Origin: UBA1447 sp002329225
GTDB taxonomy: Bacteria > Bacillota > Clostridia > Oscillospirales > Acutalibacteraceae
Reading direction: 5' to 3'
DNA: 64,000 nt
Assembly: GCA_050946835.1 (NCBI GenBank)
Contig: JBMNVN010000001.1
Span: forward strand, 558,001-622,000
The position numbers were made by a program, and so were the translations under genes. Shown in pieces: positions 56,831 to 64,000 of this stretch. The notes beneath the pieces are model-generated. The model did no database searches. It saw only the letters and a program-made list of their open reading frames with translations, and had not been told where the DNA came from. Within the stretch, counting starts at the first letter, position 1. Each line of letters opens with the position of its first letter.

Positions 56831-58018
56831 CTACTTAAAGCTCTTTGCCGCTTTGCCGAGTATTTTCATTCCCTCGACTATTTTTTCGTCCGTCGGTGTG
56901 GAAAAGTTTAACCTGACGGCCTGAGTTTTTTCTTTTTCATCCACCATAAAGGCGCTGCCGGGAACTATAGCCACCCCGTTTTCCACCGCCGCTTTGCAAA
57001 AGGCGGGCATATCAACATCCGCAGGCAAATCGCACCAGACAAAAAGGCCGCCTTCGGGACGGTTGTAGGTCACAAAGTCCCCAAGTTCGGTGTCGATAAG
57101 GTCGCACATGAGGTTAAGTTTGCCCCGGTAGATGCTTTTTATTTTTTCAATATGTCCTTCAAAATCATATTTTTTCATCCAGTCATAAACAAGCAGTTGA
57201 AAGAACATGGTTGTGTGCACATCCCCCGCCTGTTTTCCCACGGTCATCTTTGCCGCTACGGCTGCCGGGGCGACGGTAAAGCCTACACGGATGCCCGGCG
57301 AAAGCACTTTGGAAAAAGAGCCGGCATAAATCACAATCCCGTCTTCATCCATACTCTTAATGGAGGGTACGTCATCTCCTTTTATACGGGTATCCCCATA
57401 GGGGTTGTCTTCTAAAATCATAACGCCGTATTTTTTGGCCAATTCATACACGGCTTTGCGCTTTGCCAAAGACATGGTCGCCCCCGTGGGGTTTTGGAAG
57501 TTGGGAATAAGGTAGATAAAGCGGACATTTTTTTCTTCTTTAAGAGCCTGTTCAAGTTCTTCCACCGAAAGCCCGTCCGACTGCATATTCACGCCCCGGA
57601 GCTTGCAGCCGTAGGAGCGGAAGCAGTTCAAAGAGCCTATAAAGGAGGGATTTTCACATATTACCGTATCCCCCTCGTTGCAAAGCACCTTTGTGGTTAA
57701 ATCCATAACCTGAGTGGCGCCGCTGGTGATAATCAGGGAGTCAAAATCCCTGCCTATATTATATTTTGTTTTCATATAGTCCGACAAAAGCTGCCTGAGA
57801 GGTTCGTAGCCTTCCGTAACCCCGTATTGCAGGGCCAGAATCGGCCGTGTGGCGAGTATGTCGGCGGAAATTTCCCTCACCGCATCTACCGGGAAAGATT
57901 CAACTGCGGGATTGCCGGCGGAAAAGGCTATAACATCGGAATTTGCGGTAGCCTTTAAAATCTCCCTGATAGCGGAGGGTTTGAGTGAGGATATACGGTT
58001 CGAAAACAAATAATCCAT
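56831..58018 (-). CDS. Class I/II PLP aminotransferase, MocR/LysN-like
   Basis: A 395-aa aminotransferase of fold type I. PLP lysine in YAGSFSKVLSPGIRVGF (about 226-242), phosphate and ring contacts in NPSFIGSLNCF and LEDNPYGD. N-terminal FSAGNPAVESFPVD is typical of the aminotransferase part of 2-aminoadipate/aromatic aminotransferases and MocR-type proteins without the DNA-binding domain. Substrate unknown; branched or aromatic 2-oxoacids are likely. Linked with trpS, which may hint at aromatic amino acids. Confidence 0.9.
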   Translation of the reverse strand: MDYLFSNRISSLKPSAIREILKATANSDVIAFSAGNPAVESFPVDAVREISADILATRPILALQYGVTEGYEPLRQLLSDYMKTKYNIGRDFDSLIITSGATQVMDLTTKVLCNEGDTVICENPSFIGSLNCFRSYGCKLRGVNMQSDGLSVEELEQALKEEKNVRFIYLIPNFQNPTGATMSLAKRKAVYELAKKYGVMILEDNPYGDTRIKGDDVPSIKSMDEDGIVIYAGSFSKVLSPGIRVGFTVAPAAVAAKMTVGKQAGDVHTTMFFQLLVYDWMKKYDFEGHIEKIKSIYRGKLNLMCDLIDTELGDFVTYNRPEGGLFVWCDLPADVDMPAFCKAAVENGVAIVPGSAFMVDEKEKTQAVRLNFSTPTDEKIVEGMKILGKAAKSFK

Positions 58019-58122
58019 TTTTTACATCCCTTTTTCAGCATTGCCCGGTATAAATTTTCTGCCTAAAATTATTGTTTTTAACTGCGCAAAACAGTAAAAC
58101 AAACATATAAAAATCGTGGGTT

Positions 58123-58151
58123 AGTATAACACACAAGCGGTTAATTGTAAA
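58123..58151 (-). promoter_or_regulatory. Sigma-A promoter of aminotransferase-trpS operon
   Basis: On the - strand: TTTACA, 17 nt, TATACT, about 105 nt before the aminotransferase start. This leaves a leader of roughly 100 nt. I see no clear T-box signature in it. Confidence 0.65.
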
Positions 58152-58239
58152 TTGAGAACAATCTGAAAACTCAGACTTCCAAAATAAGCAACGGGGCAAT
58201 GCGGACATCGCCCAACCTGCATTGTTTTCCCCGCAGCTT

Positions 58240-59019
58240 TTAATCTTTAAGTTCAACTTTATAATAAGCGTTCCACAGTTTGCCGGTCAGGTAGAACCGG
58301 TTGCCTTTGATATGGGCGATGCCGTTGAGTGTCGCATTCGAGTTTTCGTGAGAAATATCTGCCGGGAAGTCCGTAGTATACACTTTAACAACCTTAAATG
58401 TTTTGGGATCTATTTTTACAACATCTTTGGTTTGCCAAATGTTGGCGTAAATGTGGCCGTTGGCAAATTCCAGCTCGTTGAGTCTGACAACGGGATTGCC
58501 GTCACGGTCAACAACCGTATGTTCCGAAATTACCTCAAAGGTTCCCGGCGCTCTGTATTTCAGTTTAGCCGTTCCGTCCGACTGAATGAGGTTTGTGCCG
58601 TCATAACATATTCCCCAGCCTTCGCCTTCATAGTTATGCATCCTTATGACCTCAAAGGTCTGAGGGTCACGCACATAGCAAAGGCCCTCCCGCCAGGTAA
58701 GCTGAAACAGTTCATCCTCCGTTACGGTGATTCCCTCGCCGAACTCGTCGGATGGCAGATTCTTTTTTGCGTTGAACTTTCCTTCGTTTAAAATTCCGAG
58801 CATGGAACTGCCGTATCTGCCCGTGGCGCAAATAAGTTCTTTATCATTCATCTCCAAACCTTGAATAAAAAGAGAGTCGGAAAGAGGAATTTCTTCCTTA
58901 ACAACTACCGTGCCCCGATATTCCGCATCAGTTTCCGGCCAAAAATAATGACCGGCTAAAAAAGCAAGACTTAGCAAAACAATGCCTGCCAATGCAAAAA
59001 TGACTGCTCTCTTTTTCAA
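58240..59019 (-). CDS. Glutaminyl-peptide cyclotransferase, plant/papaya type
   Basis: A 259-aa enzyme that cyclises N-terminal glutamine of peptides to pyroglutamate. After an N-terminal membrane anchor (residues 5-25, AVIFALAGIVLLSLAFLAG) it shows the beta-propeller family signatures: SDSLFIQGLEMNDKELIC, SDEFGEGITVTEDELFQLTW, EGEGWGICYDGTNLIQSDG and LNELEFANGHIYANIWQTKD, then NGIAHIKGNRFYLTGKLW. Likely acts outside the membrane. Single gene with a possible weak terminator near 58186-58233. Confidence 0.9.
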   Translation of the reverse strand: MKKRAVIFALAGIVLLSLAFLAGHYFWPETDAEYRGTVVVKEEIPLSDSLFIQGLEMNDKELICATGRYGSSMLGILNEGKFNAKKNLPSDEFGEGITVTEDELFQLTWREGLCYVRDPQTFEVIRMHNYEGEGWGICYDGTNLIQSDGTAKLKYRAPGTFEVISEHTVVDRDGNPVVRLNELEFANGHIYANIWQTKDVVKIDPKTFKVVKVYTTDFPADISHENSNATLNGIAHIKGNRFYLTGKLWNAYYKVELKD

Positions 59020-59243
59020 AATGAAGTCACCTCAAAATAAGATTGTGTAAAATTTTCCTCGGATTAGCAACACTCTAAACAACAGCGGCTTTACATTTCG
59101 CCAATATTCCCGTAAAGAGTGGCGATAAAACATCGCTTCTGTTATTATATTCGGGAGAGGGTTCGCTTTTTTTATATCTTAATTTATTTAACGAGCCCGT
59201 TGCAGACGAACTTCTCTTTTTTATCTTACCTGTGTAAAACATA

Positions 59244-59273
59244 TTTTAACACATTATATCCGCCGTGTTAAAA
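59244..59273. repeat. 9-bp perfect inverted repeat before HAD gene
   Basis: TTTTAACAC (59244-59252) and GTGTTAAAA (59265-59273) flank 12 nt (ATTATATCCGCC). It stands 24 nt before the HAD gene start. No T-run follows, so it looks like an operator or an mRNA 5' hairpin rather than a terminator. Confidence 0.55.
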
Positions 59274-59297
59274 TAACTTTTAGGAGGATTTGAGTCT

Positions 59298-59951
59298 TTG
59301 AAGTATGATGCGGTTTTATTTGACTTTGACGGCACAATTGCCGAAACCGGCGAAGGGATTTTTAACGGCATCCGCCGTGCCTTGGAGCTTATGGGAGTAA
59401 CGCCCCCGGAAGACGAAAAGCTCCGCTATTTTGTAGGCCCGCCTTTGCAGGAAAGCTTTAGTGTAATCTGCGGTTTTGACAATGAGCAGAGCACGGAGGC
59501 AATCAGGCTCTACCGAGAATATTATGCCGAAACGGGCATTTATGAACTTCACCTTTATGACGGCATGGAACAGCTTTTCAGAAAACTGAAAGACGCCGGG
59601 GTAAAGTTGGCCGTTGCCAGCGCCAAGCCCGAAATTTATTTAAAAAAGATTGTGGAAAGATTCGGCATGAGTGACCTTTTTGAAGGAATCGCCGGTACCG
59701 ATTTAAAAGACCGTCATGCGGATAAATCCGTTATGATTAACCGACTGCTTAAAAATATGGATATAACGGATGTCGGCAGGGTTTTGATGGTGGGCGACCG
59801 TTTTTATGATATTGAAGGGGCTAAAAAAGCGGGCGTTGACAGCGCCGGCGTGCTGTTCGGCTACGGCAGCAGGGAAGAACTTGAAAAGGCGGGAGCGGAT
59901 TTTTTGGTTAGCAGTGCAGATGAATTATTTGATATTGTTTTAGGCAATTAA
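59298..59951 (+). CDS. HAD-family phosphatase, Gph/PGP-like
   Basis: A 217-aa haloacid dehalogenase hydrolase. Motif I is LFDFDGTIAET (nucleophile and acid Asp, residues 8-10), motif II is VASAKPE, K in LKKI..., and motif IV is MVGDRFYDIEGAK. A subdomain cap (about 15-80) is typical of phosphoglycolate phosphatase and pyrophosphatase PpaX. Substrate not certain. It starts at TTG with AGGAGG 9 nt upstream. Confidence 0.9.
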   Translation: MKYDAVLFDFDGTIAETGEGIFNGIRRALELMGVTPPEDEKLRYFVGPPLQESFSVICGFDNEQSTEAIRLYREYYAETGIYELHLYDGMEQLFRKLKDAGVKLAVASAKPEIYLKKIVERFGMSDLFEGIAGTDLKDRHADKSVMINRLLKNMDITDVGRVLMVGDRFYDIEGAKKAGVDSAGVLFGYGSREELEKAGADFLVSSADELFDIVLGN

Positions 59952-60008
59952 AAGTGATAAAATTTTCACGGCAAAGCTCATATTAAAAATGTAAAGGGAG
60001 AGAATAAA

Positions 60009-60869
60009 GTGGCAGTAAATCGTCCCGGCAGACGCAAAACGGAACACTTCGGAAGAAAGGTTGTCTTTTTTTTAGGCATTGTTTTAGCAGTAATTTTTGT
60101 GGCGTTCTTTTTTAAGAATCTGCTGAGCAACAACGAAGATACGGTTTCGATTACAACCACAACCGGTTCGGAGCAAACAAGCGATACTACCGAAGCGGAA
60201 GAAAGCGAAACCGAAAGTGAAACAACAACACAAACCACCACACGAATCGCCACAAGCGCCACATCTACAACCGCAAAAGAGGCCGATGTCACCGTTTCGC
60301 CGGAAAGCCTGTTTTATGAGGCGGAACTTCCGATGTTGATTAATGCAAGCCATGCCTTGCCCTCAAATTACAAGCCCGATCTTGTTTCAATAGGCAACGG
60401 CTTTTCTTTGGAACGCAGGGCGGCGGCCGCCTGGGGTGCATTAAAGAGTGCGGCTGCAAAAGACGGAGTTTCTATTTGGGCAATTTCAGCATACAGGAGC
60501 ATCGAAAAACAACAGTCGCTTTTTGACAACGGTGTTAAAAAGCGCATGAATAACGGCATGTCCAAGCAGGAGGCTGAAATAGAAACCGCAAAATGGATAG
60601 CTTACCCCGGCAAGAGTGAACACAACTCCGGTTTTGCAGTGGATGTAAACGAAGTAAACGAATCTTTTGAAAACACAAAAACTTTCAAATGGCTTCAAAA
60701 CAACGCTTACAAGTACGGTTTTATTTTGCGCTACCCCAAGAATAAAGTAAGTGTAACGGGGATAAGTTATGAGCCCTGGCATTACCGCTATGTTGGCTCA
60801 AACCATGCGGTAATAATAAAAAACAAGGGCTTTGCTTTGGAAGAATACATTGACTACGCAAGCAGATAG
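60009..60869 (+). CDS. D-Ala-D-Ala carboxypeptidase, M15/VanY-like
   Basis: A 286-aa cell-wall peptidase. Membrane anchor at 17-38 (VVFFLGIVLAVIFVAFFF), then a Thr/Glu/Ser-rich linker (about 44-90) and the zinc domain with SEHNSGFAVDVNE (H and D ligands) and YEPWHYRYVG (Glu and His). It trims the terminal D-Ala of muropeptides outside the membrane. No van regulatory genes nearby, so it is a housekeeping protein, not evidence of vancomycin resistance. GTG start after AAGGGAGAG. Confidence 0.92.
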   Translation: MAVNRPGRRKTEHFGRKVVFFLGIVLAVIFVAFFFKNLLSNNEDTVSITTTTGSEQTSDTTEAEESETESETTTQTTTRIATSATSTTAKEADVTVSPESLFYEAELPMLINASHALPSNYKPDLVSIGNGFSLERRAAAAWGALKSAAAKDGVSIWAISAYRSIEKQQSLFDNGVKKRMNNGMSKQEAEIETAKWIAYPGKSEHNSGFAVDVNEVNESFENTKTFKWLQNNAYKYGFILRYPKNKVSVTGISYEPWHYRYVGSNHAVIIKNKGFALEEYIDYASR

Positions 60870-60997
60870 TTGAGGTTCGATTGGCTTTTAAAGTCGCCCT
60901 AAACAATAATATGGATTCTTGCAAAAAGCTCTACTCGGATTGTATCCTAAAAACGATATACGCAGCTCAACAAATTTGAATTTGTGGAGACAAGCAA

Positions 60998-61852
60998 ATG
61001 AGTAAGAAAACTTCATTGATTACCGTTCAAAGTTGCCCTGTAACGATTATGCACTTTGACCAGCGGGATTATATCAGTCTTACCGATATGGCAAAGGCAA
61101 GGTCAGATGCAACTCGTGCCGCTGATGTGATTAAAAATTGGCTGCGCACTCGCTCCACACTGGAATTTCTCGGAACATGGGAGATTTTATATAATCCGGA
61201 TTTTAAAGTGGTCGAATTCGACCACTTTAGAAGTGAAGCGGGATTACATACTTTTACACTCAGCGCAAAAGAGTGGATAGATAAAACAAGGGCTATAGGT
61301 ATTTATGTGCAGACCGGACGATACGGGGGAACATACGCACATAAGGATATTGCCTTTGAATTCGGCTCGGCCATCAGTCCGATTTTTAAACTGTATTTAC
61401 TGAAAGAATATCAAAGACTAAAAGATGAAGAAAACGACCGTTTGAAACTGGAATGGAATGCCAAGAGGTTTCTATCAAAAAACAATTATCTTATTCACAC
61501 CGATGCTGTAAAAACTTACATTATTCCCCGGAGAGATTATGCGGAAAATACGGAATGGCTTGCCTATGCAGACGAGGCCGACATGCTCAATGTGGCGTTA
61601 TTCGGCTGTACAGCCAAGGCGTGGCGGGATGCCAATCCGGATATTGCAAAAAACAGCAATATTCGTGACCATGCTTCAATTGCGGAACTGACCGTGTTGT
61701 CTAACTTGGAAACACACAATGCAGAACTGATAAAAAACGGAATAAGCAAGAAAGAGAGATTTGAGACTTTGCGCAATATCGCCGAGTACCAGTTGCAGGT
61801 ATTGTCGGAGGCGGACAAAATCAAGGAATTGCCAATTGAGCAGAAAGGATAG
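60998..61852 (+). CDS. KilA-N domain protein
   Basis: A 284-aa protein with an N-terminal KilA-N domain (about 15-115: YISLTDMAKARSDATRAADV, IKNWLRTRSTLEFLGTWE, TFTLSAKEWIDKTRAIGIYV) and a C-terminal domain found with it in bacteria (about 150-270, DAVKTYIIPRRDYAENTEWL, ASIAELTVLSNLETHNAELI). KilA-N is a DNA-binding fold of phage and DNA-virus origin. In bacterial chromosomes, its role is unknown. Holds a 26-bp palindrome (61204-61229). Confidence 0.88.
   Translation: MSKKTSLITVQSCPVTIMHFDQRDYISLTDMAKARSDATRAADVIKNWLRTRSTLEFLGTWEILYNPDFKVVEFDHFRSEAGLHTFTLSAKEWIDKTRAIGIYVQTGRYGGTYAHKDIAFEFGSAISPIFKLYLLKEYQRLKDEENDRLKLEWNAKRFLSKNNYLIHTDAVKTYIIPRRDYAENTEWLAYADEADMLNVALFGCTAKAWRDANPDIAKNSNIRDHASIAELTVLSNLETHNAELIKNGISKKERFETLRNIAEYQLQVLSEADKIKELPIEQKG
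61204..61229. repeat. Perfect 26-bp palindrome inside KilA-N gene
   Basis: TAAAGTGGTCGAA (61204-61216) and its exact reverse complement (61217-61229) read as one uninterrupted palindrome centred on GAATTC. It codes for FKVVEFDHF, a stretch common in KilA-N proteins, so coding accounts for part but not all of the symmetry. Confidence 0.85.
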
Positions 61853-61976
61853 CACCGCATATCATCGGTAGCAGGTATAGAGGAGCAAAAATACTGCAAA
61901 TTATTATCTGCTCAATTTTCATATCAAAGATGTTAAATTGCAATGTTATTGCACATAATTATTTTACAAGAAAAGT

Positions 61977-62025
61977 AGCCTTGAATGCTGATTATGCGGT
62001 TATTTCCGCTATAGCGTCCAAGGCT
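61977..62025. terminator. Two-level hairpin downstream of endonuclease-family gene
   Basis: Outer arms AGCCTTG (61977-61983) and CAAGGCT (62019-62025) enclose an inner GCGG-loop-CCGC hairpin (61996-62009). A T-rich stretch lies on both sides. It may end transcription from either direction (KilA-N on +, the 62084 gene on -). Confidence 0.45.
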
Positions 62026-62083
62026 TTCCGGTTTATTTTTAGGCTCCTGTTTTTCAACCGCTTTCCGTTTCAATCACAACCGT

Positions 62084-62836
62084 TTAAATCAACTCCACAT
62101 CCGCATAAACCGGATAGTGGTCCGAGGGCAAACGCCCGTCTATCTCTTCGGTAACAACACGATAAACAAGGGGTTTCACTTTGTCATTTACCAAAACAAA
62201 GTCAATAACTCCGCCTACATCGGGGTCCGTTTTGTAGTTGTGGAAAGTTCTGCTGTCCATCGTATCCGGGGCGAGGTGCTTGGTGTCCCGAAGTGTGCCG
62301 CTCATAAGGCGCTGATAAAACTCGCCGCCCTCAAACAGGTTAAAGTCCCCCGTGCAGACAACGGGCAAATCAAAGCTCCCGGCTTTTTTTAATATCATAT
62401 CCACGCCGTTTCCTATAGCGATAGGGCCGACGTGATCCAGGTGGGTGTTGATGTGAGCAAAACGGGAGCCGTTTTCTTTATTTTCTAAAACCGCCCAGGT
62501 GCAGATGCGTATGCAGGCTGCGTCCCAACCCCTGGATGGTTTTTCAGGGGTTTCGGAAAGCCAGAAGTTCCCCGAATCAATCAGACTGAATTTTTCCCGC
62601 AGATAAAAAACGGCGCTGTATTCCCCGCGATTTTTTCCGTTTTCCCGACCGACGCCTACAAAGTCGTAATCGGTCAGGCTTTTTTTCAGCCAGGTCATCC
62701 ACGCCGGCGTTGCCTCCTGAACTCCAAGGGTATCGGGGCTATAATTAATAATTGCCTTTGCCGCCGCTTTTTTCCGCTTTTTCATAACATTCTCACCGGA
62801 ACCTGAACAAAGCAAATTAAAGCTCATTATCCTCAC
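62084..62836 (-). CDS. Endonuclease/exonuclease/phosphatase family protein
   Basis: A 250-aa protein of the EEP superfamily. Seen: MRIMSFNLLCSG (metal-binding Asn), LGVQEATPAWM (catalytic Glu), HINTHLDHVGP, VVCTGDFNLFEGG (Asp/Asn) and LPSDHYPVYADVE (terminal Asp-His). All core residues are present. Substrates in the family range from DNA to phospholipid headgroups and cannot be told. No signal peptide. Single gene. Confidence 0.9.
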   Translation of the reverse strand: MRIMSFNLLCSGSGENVMKKRKKAAAKAIINYSPDTLGVQEATPAWMTWLKKSLTDYDFVGVGRENGKNRGEYSAVFYLREKFSLIDSGNFWLSETPEKPSRGWDAACIRICTWAVLENKENGSRFAHINTHLDHVGPIAIGNGVDMILKKAGSFDLPVVCTGDFNLFEGGEFYQRLMSGTLRDTKHLAPDTMDSRTFHNYKTDPDVGGVIDFVLVNDKVKPLVYRVVTEEIDGRLPSDHYPVYADVELI

Positions 62837-62921
62837 TTGTAAATCCCCCTTTTGCTGTCATTTATTATTGCCGGCATTATTTTACCACGGCTTATCTTCC
62901 CGTGCAATCGGGGAATGACAA

Positions 62922-62951
62922 TTGACACCCGACGAGGGTATAAAGTATTAT
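62922..62951 (+). promoter_or_regulatory. Promoter of sugar symporter gene
   Basis: TTGACA, 18 nt, TATTAT, with AAGGAG 18 nt after it. Perfect -35; weaker -10. Confidence 0.7.
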
Positions 62952-62984
62952 AGGATAAATCAATATTAAGGAGAATACAGGCTG

Positions 62985-64000
62985 ATGAAAACTGAAACCG
63001 CCCCCGTTGCCAATCCCTCCGGCAACTCCGATGCTAAACTGAGCATGAAAGAAAAGCTTGCTTTTTCGGTGGGAGAGCTTTACTGCAGCGGCGCCACCAC
63101 CCTTATAGCTTCCGTCTACATGGTGTTCCTTGTAATAAACGGTCTTAAACCCACGCTCGCCGCCTCTATTATAATGATAGCCAAAATCTGGGACGCAGTA
63201 ACCGACCCGGCTATGGGTATTATATCCGACAACACCAGAACAAAATGGGGCAGAAGACGCCCTTATATTTTTTCAGGTGCGTTTTTGCTGATTTTTTCTC
63301 TGGCATTGCTGTTTATGCCTTTGAATGCCGTAAAAAGCAACGCCTTTAAGTATTTTGTTTACTTGCTCGCTTATCTGATTTACAACACCCTGTCCACAAT
63401 GATAAATGTCCCCTATCTGTCCATGACGGCGGAATTGACTTCCGATTTTTATGAAAAGAACAAACTCAATGTTATCCGTCAGGTTTTTGCCATGATAGCC
63501 GGAGCCGTTTCGGGCGGAGTTCCGATTGTATTGCTTGAAAAACTCCACAAGGGTGAAATGCCGTTGAGAACTTTCAGTCTGCTGATGATTTTCGGCTTCG
63601 GCATATATTATGCCGTTCCCCTGATTATAGCTTCCACCTTTGCCAAAGAGCGCACTCCCATACCCGAAGAAAAACTCAAGTTTTCGCTGAAGAACTTTTT
63701 GCTTCCCCTTAAGCTCAAAGCTTTTGTTTACCTGCTGCTGATGTATTTTTTGGCTTACTCTTCATTAGACCTCATCACTACCAACATAGTCTGGGTTGTC
63801 AATTACGGGTTTGAAATTAAAAGTTACAGTTCTTTTGTTATTTTGGTTCTTATATCGGTTTCCTATGCGGTTACAATACCTTTTTATCATTACATGATGA
63901 AAAAAGATAAGGCAAAGCCACTCCTTTACCGTGCGGGCATACCTCTTTACATGCTGGGCATCACCGCCTTGTGTTTATATCCCCGAGGCTTTAACGACTA
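62985..64000 (+). CDS. GPH-family sugar:cation symporter (partial, runs off edge)
   Basis: The first 338 codons of an MFS/GPH (MelB-like) transporter, cut by the window end. Signature KIWDAVTDPAMGIISDNTR (about 68-86) followed by WGRRRPYIFSGAFLLI, and YNTLSTMINVPYLSM near 137-151. About eight hydrophobic segments are visible. It moves a glycoside, pentoside or hexuronide with Na+ or H+ across the cell membrane. The start is ATG 62985 with AAGGAG 10 nt upstream. Confidence 0.93.
   Translation, partial: MKTETAPVANPSGNSDAKLSMKEKLAFSVGELYCSGATTLIASVYMVFLVINGLKPTLAASIIMIAKIWDAVTDPAMGIISDNTRTKWGRRRPYIFSGAFLLIFSLALLFMPLNAVKSNAFKYFVYLLAYLIYNTLSTMINVPYLSMTAELTSDFYEKNKLNVIRQVFAMIAGAVSGGVPIVLLEKLHKGEMPLRTFSLLMIFGFGIYYAVPLIIASTFAKERTPIPEEKLKFSLKNFLLPLKLKAFVYLLLMYFLAYSSLDLITTNIVWVVNYGFEIKSYSSFVILVLISVSYAVTIPFYHYMMKKDKAKPLLYRAGIPLYMLGITALCLYPRGFND

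Noticed and set aside
60009..60869. VanY-like gene as vancomycin resistance
   Set aside because: No vanHAX, vanRS or vanZ genes nearby; membrane-anchored M15 carboxypeptidases are common housekeeping enzymes.
1..64000. CRISPR array, rRNA or complete tRNA genes
   Set aside because: No regularly spaced direct repeats or rRNA-like stretches were found by reading, and no cloverleaf could be built.

Overview
The window looks like a chromosome segment of a low-to-mid GC Gram-positive anaerobe, most likely class Clostridia (Bacillota). Reasons: strong AGGAGG-type ribosome sites with frequent GTG and TTG starts, sigma-A-like promoters, Rho-independent terminators, best-recognised protein families typical of Clostridia, and an HK97-type siphophage with tandem large serine recombinases. 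No rRNA, tRNA or CRISPR array was found, so the genus cannot be named.

About two thirds (1 to ~41.6 kb) is a prophage, read entirely on the + strand. Its modules run: a small sigma region 4-like protein; recombination and replication (DUF2800 nuclease-like protein, DUF2815 single-strand-binding-like protein, family A DNA polymerase, antirepressor, VirE-type primase/helicase, VRR-NUC nuclease, SNF2-like helicase); a DUF1492/ArpU-like late regulator followed by a probable late promoter; HNH and small terminase; a methylation cassette (phage SAM synthetase, amino-MTase, C5-MTase, with an HNH homing-type gene between the MTases); large terminase, portal, ClpP-like protease, capsid; connectors and tail genes, including a textbook -1 frameshift (A AAA AAC) that makes the gpG/gpGT chaperones; tape measure, Dit, a large tail protein and a GH18-family tail protein; holin and amidase; then a SHOCT-like protein and three serine-recombinase genes at the right end. 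The left end and any CI-type repressor lie outside the window. Two small phage genes look broken (a frameshifted Rrp5-like gene and a DUF5049 gene with an internal TGA).

The strongest unexplained signal is a non-coding element present three times in the prophage: an identical 12-mer, a spacer of exactly 14 nt, then a nearly identical 16-mer, and then a hairpin of unrelated sequence, each time ahead of a gene set (at ~1.03, ~6.19 and ~37.64 kb). It may be a phage-specific promoter or leader that ties the recombination genes, the antirepressor/replication genes and the recombinases into one regulon.

From 41.6 to 47.5 kb is an AT-richer stretch of accessory single genes (XRE regulator, CDP-alcohol phosphatidyltransferase, three GNAT acetyltransferases, a broken YoaP-type acetyltransferase, an M28 peptidase, an AraC/GyrI regulator and one unrecognised protein), probably a recombination-prone flank of the prophage.

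From 47.5 kb on lie host core genes. On the - strand there is a full arginine operon in the order argG-argH-argC-argJ-argB-argD-argF, with a sigma-A promoter and ARG-box-like sequences ahead of argG, and a two-way terminator after argF. Next come trpS with a PLP aminotransferase (one operon) and a secreted or anchored glutaminyl cyclotransferase, all on the - strand; then a HAD phosphatase, a VanY-like D,D-carboxypeptidase and a KilA-N protein on the + strand; an endonuclease/exonuclease/phosphatase-family protein on the - strand; and the start of a GPH-family sugar symporter on the + strand that runs off the right edge.
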